From: Micromonospora orduensis
GTDB taxonomy: Bacteria; Actinomycetota; Actinomycetes; Mycobacteriales; Micromonosporaceae
Length of the DNA: 64,000 bases
Assembly: GCF_006228125.1 (NCBI RefSeq)
Contig: NZ_VDFY01000162.1
Coordinates: forward strand, 87,938-151,937
Direction of reading: 5' to 3'
Shown here: positions 59,716 to 64,000 of the stretch, piece after piece
How the letters are laid out: each line of letters begins with the position of its first letter
Position numbering within the stretch: the stretch's first letter is position 1
The notes under the pieces: generated by a model
Database searches by the model: none
What the model saw: the letters and a program-made list of their open reading frames with translations, nothing else
Told to the model about the DNA's origin: nothing
Position numbers and translations under genes: made by a program

Positions 59716-61347
59716 TCAGCCCTGGAGGTCGCGCCGCCGATAACCCAGGACACCGGCCACGCCCATGGCGACGCCCAGCGTGATCATGATCAGCGTGCTG
59801 GTCCAGTCGACCGCGGTCAGCGGGACCGGTTCCAGGTGGGCGAACGGCGAGAGTTCGCGAAGCCAGGCGGGTGCGCCGGCGCTGTCGGCGATCACCAGGA
59901 GCAGGAACCCGCCGGTCGCGGGCAGCGATCCAGCAAGGGCCGCCGCCCGCGGCGCCCAACCGGCGGCGAGAGTGGCCGCGCCGAGACTGAGCAGCACGAC
60001 CGGCAGCGTGTTCCAGGCCCCACCCAATGCTGCCAGCCAGGTGAGATCACCTCCGGTCGCGGTGATGCCCGCCCAGACGGCGAGCCCGGCAATACTCACC
60101 AGGGCCATCGCACCTCCGGCCGTGGCAGCGATCTCAGCGGCGAGCAGCCGGATCCGGGTGACCGGTTGAGCAGTCAGCAGCGTGAGATGTCGGCTGTTCT
60201 CGGCCGCGACGAAGGCGGACACGCGGACCGTCGTGAACCCGCCGACGGGCAACGCCAGCAGCGCGAACAGGGTCGCGGCGAACCCCTCGACCGCACCGAG
60301 CGCGGTGAACCCGGCTCGCGCCGCCTCCTCGGCGAGGGCCGGATTGTCGGTCAAGAGCTCGGTGACCGACACCGTGGTGAAGCCGATGAGCAGGTAGTAG
60401 GCGCCAATGCCCAGAGCCCAGCCGGTCAGGGGCCGCAGCATGCGCCGCACCGCAAACGCACCCACGCCGGACAGCAGCAGCAGCCGTGGGCGGCGACCGC
60501 CAGCGACCCCGGCCAGACCGCCGCGGACATCACGGCGGCCAGCAGCGGCAATCGTGGCGCCGGCCAGCAGCACCGCCGCGGCCAGCAGAATCAGCAGCGG
60601 CAGGACCCGGTTCCGCGCGTACGGTTCGCTGAGTGCGAGCAGCCCGAACGGTGACAGCCAGCGCAGCCACCCAAGTCCGGTGAGGCCGTCGCCGATCATG
60701 CGCGTCAGCAGGGCGGTACCGAGCACTGCCACGGCGGTTCCGGTCGCGGCCGCCCGGGCCGGGAACACCTGCGCGGCCAGCCCGGCGACGGCGACGAAGA
60801 ACAACCCGAGCACGCCGATACCGGCGCCGTGCACGGCGGCGCCGGCCGGGTCGGTACCGGCCAGCAGCAACACCACGGCCACGGCGACGCCTGTGGCGAC
60901 CGGGACGATCACGATGGCGGCCAGATGGCGGACCACCACCTCTCGCAGCGTTGCCCGCCCCGCCAGCAGCACGTCCCACCGGCCGGCGTCCTCCTCACCC
61001 CGGGTGATGCGGGTGGTTGCCAGGATCGCCCAGGCGGCGAGCAGAACAGCGAGAAAGGTGCCGACCCGCCACACTGTGAATCCGCCAGCCTGATCGAGTG
61101 CGATCGGCTCGCCGAACAGGGTCCGGATGGCGGGGTTGGCGGCGAGGGTGGCAATGCTGCCCGCCGCGGCGGGATCCGCCATGACGCTGGTGTACGTGCT
61201 TGCGACGAGCGCCGGCATGGAAGCGACGAGCGCCAGCACGATCAGGCCGCTGCGGCGTAGCTGGCGCACTGCCAGCCTGGTGACGGCCCTGCCTGGGTCG
61301 GCCGGCACGCTGAGTCCGATGGCGGACGCGACGGTCCTGGTGCTCAT
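59716..61347 (-). CDS. ABC-2 type exporter permease
   Basis: The 543-residue protein has about twelve hydrophobic segments in two similar halves, the layout of the actinobacterial ABC-2 permeases annotated as exporters of polyketide antibiotics. A soluble loop with ITRGEEDAGRWDVLLAGRAT follows the second helix, a common mark. Its ATG overlaps the stop of the ATPase gene upstream (ATGA). With that ATPase it forms a complete exporter. The cargo is unknown; nothing ties it to the two biosynthetic loci except presence in the same window. Confidence 0.88.
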   Translation of the reverse strand: MSTRTVASAIGLSVPADPGRAVTRLAVRQLRRSGLIVLALVASMPALVASTYTSVMADPAAAGSIATLAANPAIRTLFGEPIALDQAGGFTVWRVGTFLAVLLAAWAILATTRITRGEEDAGRWDVLLAGRATLREVVVRHLAAIVIVPVATGVAVAVVLLLAGTDPAGAAVHGAGIGVLGLFFVAVAGLAAQVFPARAAATGTAVAVLGTALLTRMIGDGLTGLGWLRWLSPFGLLALSEPYARNRVLPLLILLAAAVLLAGATIAAAGRRDVRGGLAGVAGGRRPRLLLLSGVGAFAVRRMLRPLTGWALGIGAYYLLIGFTTVSVTELLTDNPALAEEAARAGFTALGAVEGFAATLFALLALPVGGFTTVRVSAFVAAENSRHLTLLTAQPVTRIRLLAAEIAATAGGAMALVSIAGLAVWAGITATGGDLTWLAALGGAWNTLPVVLLSLGAATLAAGWAPRAAALAGSLPATGGFLLLVIADSAGAPAWLRELSPFAHLEPVPLTAVDWTSTLIMITLGVAMGVAGVLGYRRRDLQG

Positions 61348-62243
61348 CGGGTGCTCTTTGCGGCGCCGTAGTAGTCGAGGAAGATCTCCTCGAGGTTCGG
61401 TTCGCGGATTGCCAACGCGGTGACCTCGGCGGCGGCGAGCGCCCGCAACGCCGGTGCCGGCGGCCCGATGAGCGAGAACCGTAGTCGCCCGGGGCTGACC
61501 TGCTCGACCGTGTCGACGCCAGGGACCAGCTCAAGACCTGGCGGGGGCGCCCCCACGTACGACACGGTCACCTCGGCACGGTGCAGACCCCGCAGCTGTT
61601 CGATGGTTGCGATCTCGACGAGCCGGCCGGCCCGCAGGATCGCGACACGGTCACAGACCGCCTCGACCTCGGCCAGCTGGTGCGAGCTGAGAAACACGGT
61701 CTGTCCACGGTCACGGGCTTCGGCGACAGCGATACGGAACTCTCGTTCCATCAGCGGATCGAGGCCGCTGGTGGGCTCGTCCAGCACCAACAGCGGCGCT
61801 CGGGTCGCGAACGCCGCGACGAGGGCGACCTTCTGTCGGTTTCCCGTCGAGTAGGCACGGGCCGGTCTGCTGGTGTCGAGCGCGAACCGTTGCACCAGTT
61901 CATCGCGGTATGCCAGATCGACGCCCGGCCCGGTACACGCCAGCAGGCGCAGGATCTCCGCGCCGGTCAGCTGCGGCCACAACGCCACATCGGCTGGTAC
62001 GTACGCCAGCGACCGATGCGCTCGGGCGGCATCCGCCGCGTCGCTGTCGAACACCCAGGCACGCCCTGCCGTGGGACGGACCTGTCCCAGCAGCAGGCGG
62101 ATGGTGGTGGACTTGCCCGCGCCGTTGGGACCGAGAAACCCGAACACCTCGCCAGCGGGAACCTCGAGACACAGATCGTCGAGAGCCGTGAAACGGCCGT
62201 ACCGTTTGGTCAGATTGATGGCACGCAACGCGAGATCGTTCAT
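61344..62243 (-). CDS. ABC transporter ATP-binding protein (drug-exporter type)
   Basis: The 299-residue ATPase has Walker A (GPNGAGKST), a Q-loop region, the variant signature YSTGNRQKVAL, Walker B (LLVLDEPTSGLD) and the switch His (FLSSHQLAEVEAV). The C-terminal extension (about 225-299) is of the DrrA/CcmA drug-exporter type. The ATG at 62243 has GAGGA eight bases upstream. Coupled to the ABC-2 permease gene that follows. Confidence 0.94.
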   Translation of the reverse strand: MNDLALRAINLTKRYGRFTALDDLCLEVPAGEVFGFLGPNGAGKSTTIRLLLGQVRPTAGRAWVFDSDAADAARAHRSLAYVPADVALWPQLTGAEILRLLACTGPGVDLAYRDELVQRFALDTSRPARAYSTGNRQKVALVAAFATRAPLLVLDEPTSGLDPLMEREFRIAVAEARDRGQTVFLSSHQLAEVEAVCDRVAILRAGRLVEIATIEQLRGLHRAEVTVSYVGAPPPGLELVPGVDTVEQVSPGRLRFSLIGPPAPALRALAAAEVTALAIREPNLEEIFLDYYGAAKSTR

Positions 62244-62606
62244 GGCGGAAGTCCTCACCGGCCGACACGGATTTGACCGCCGACCAGACTTCCCGGCACA
62301 CCAGAGCCCCACCGTACTCCCGCATTCACCCGCCGGGAAGCCGTCGCGTGGACACTCAGGACGGCTCAGGAAGCTCAGCGATGGTTGATCCTGTTGCCCG
62401 CCGAATCTCCAGTCGCGCATTGGTGAGCGGCGGCACGCCTGGGCCGGCGCCTGTCGAGGAGGCGAGGGCCACGCCAGCGGCCCTCACCGCTCCCCGGATC
62501 CGGTAGCGGCGGTTCATCCAGCACCTGCCGCAGCATCGACCACGCCCTCGTGAATACGTCGACCAGCGTCCCGATCTGATCCGTAACAGGCCCGAAACTA
62601 CCGGTT

Positions 62607-62624
62607 GAAAATCCTGGAATTTTC
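62607..62624. promoter_or_regulatory. Palindrome GAAAAT-N6-ATTTTC upstream of the xylanase gene
   Basis: Two perfect 6-base arms are separated by CCTGGA. The AT-rich arms stand out in this GC-rich DNA. It may be an operator; the binding protein is not known. Confidence 0.38.
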
Positions 62625-62635
62625 TGTCAGCCTGA

Positions 62636-64000
<1,365 letters not shown>

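Overview
The window is very GC-rich DNA from an actinomycete, most likely a Micromonospora-like member of the Micromonosporaceae. The evidence is the strong codon bias, the frequent GTG starts, a mycothiol-type DinB-like enzyme, a PF04672-type methyltransferase, a Streptomyces-type FeSOD with a Nur-like box, and secreted GH10 xylanase. This placement is inferred from gene content; no rRNA is present.

Two biosynthetic loci dominate, both on the minus strand. Positions 1-10070 hold the end of an enediyne cluster, transcribed as DUF1702 protein, enediyne PKS (PksE), hot-dog thioesterase, flavin reductase, UnbV-like FG-GAP protein, and the start of another gene cut by the left edge. The PksE has intact KS, AT, ACP, KR and DH motifs, but its C-terminal phosphopantetheinyl-transferase-like domain appears to lack the usual acidic and lysine residues. 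Next to it (10330-12715) lies an unusual membrane triplet: a CopC-like protein, a His-rich membrane protein and a divergent polytopic membrane protein.

Positions 12760-19366 carry four unrelated-looking genes: a mycothiol-dependent-type enzyme, an AhpD-like protein, a secreted hydrolase-like protein and an acyl-CoA oxidase. Positions 19395-40694 form a second locus of nine tightly coupled genes, about 21 kb, read MFS exporter, MbtH, NRPS (A-T-C-T), luciferase-like monooxygenase, NRPS (C-A-T-E), NRPS (C-A-T-TE), NRPS (C-A-T), AT-less KS-T, and P450. It should make a short hybrid peptide-polyketide containing one D-residue followed by a probable C-terminal valine. I do not recognise the product. 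Odd points are a condensation domain with Gln in place of the catalytic His, a carrier domain with no adenylation domain of its own, a KS module with no acyltransferase, and a thioesterase encoded in the middle of the operon.

Positions 40860-48684 are mixed accessory genes: a TPR protein, a broken GNAT acetyltransferase, a ThuA/Gfo-Idh pair, a methyltransferase, a TetR/flavin-monooxygenase pair with two palindromic operators, NADAR, and an iron superoxide dismutase with a Nur-like box. Positions 49141-55195 are a copper-handling region (CopC fusion, PCuAC, Tat-type DyP peroxidase, CopC, PepSY membrane protein). Positions 55269-64000 carry a secreted penicillin-acylase-family enzyme with a discoidin domain, a small L12-like protein coupled to a helical protein, an ABC-2 exporter and a GH10 xylanase whose 3' end is a long perfect inverted repeat that reaches the window edge.
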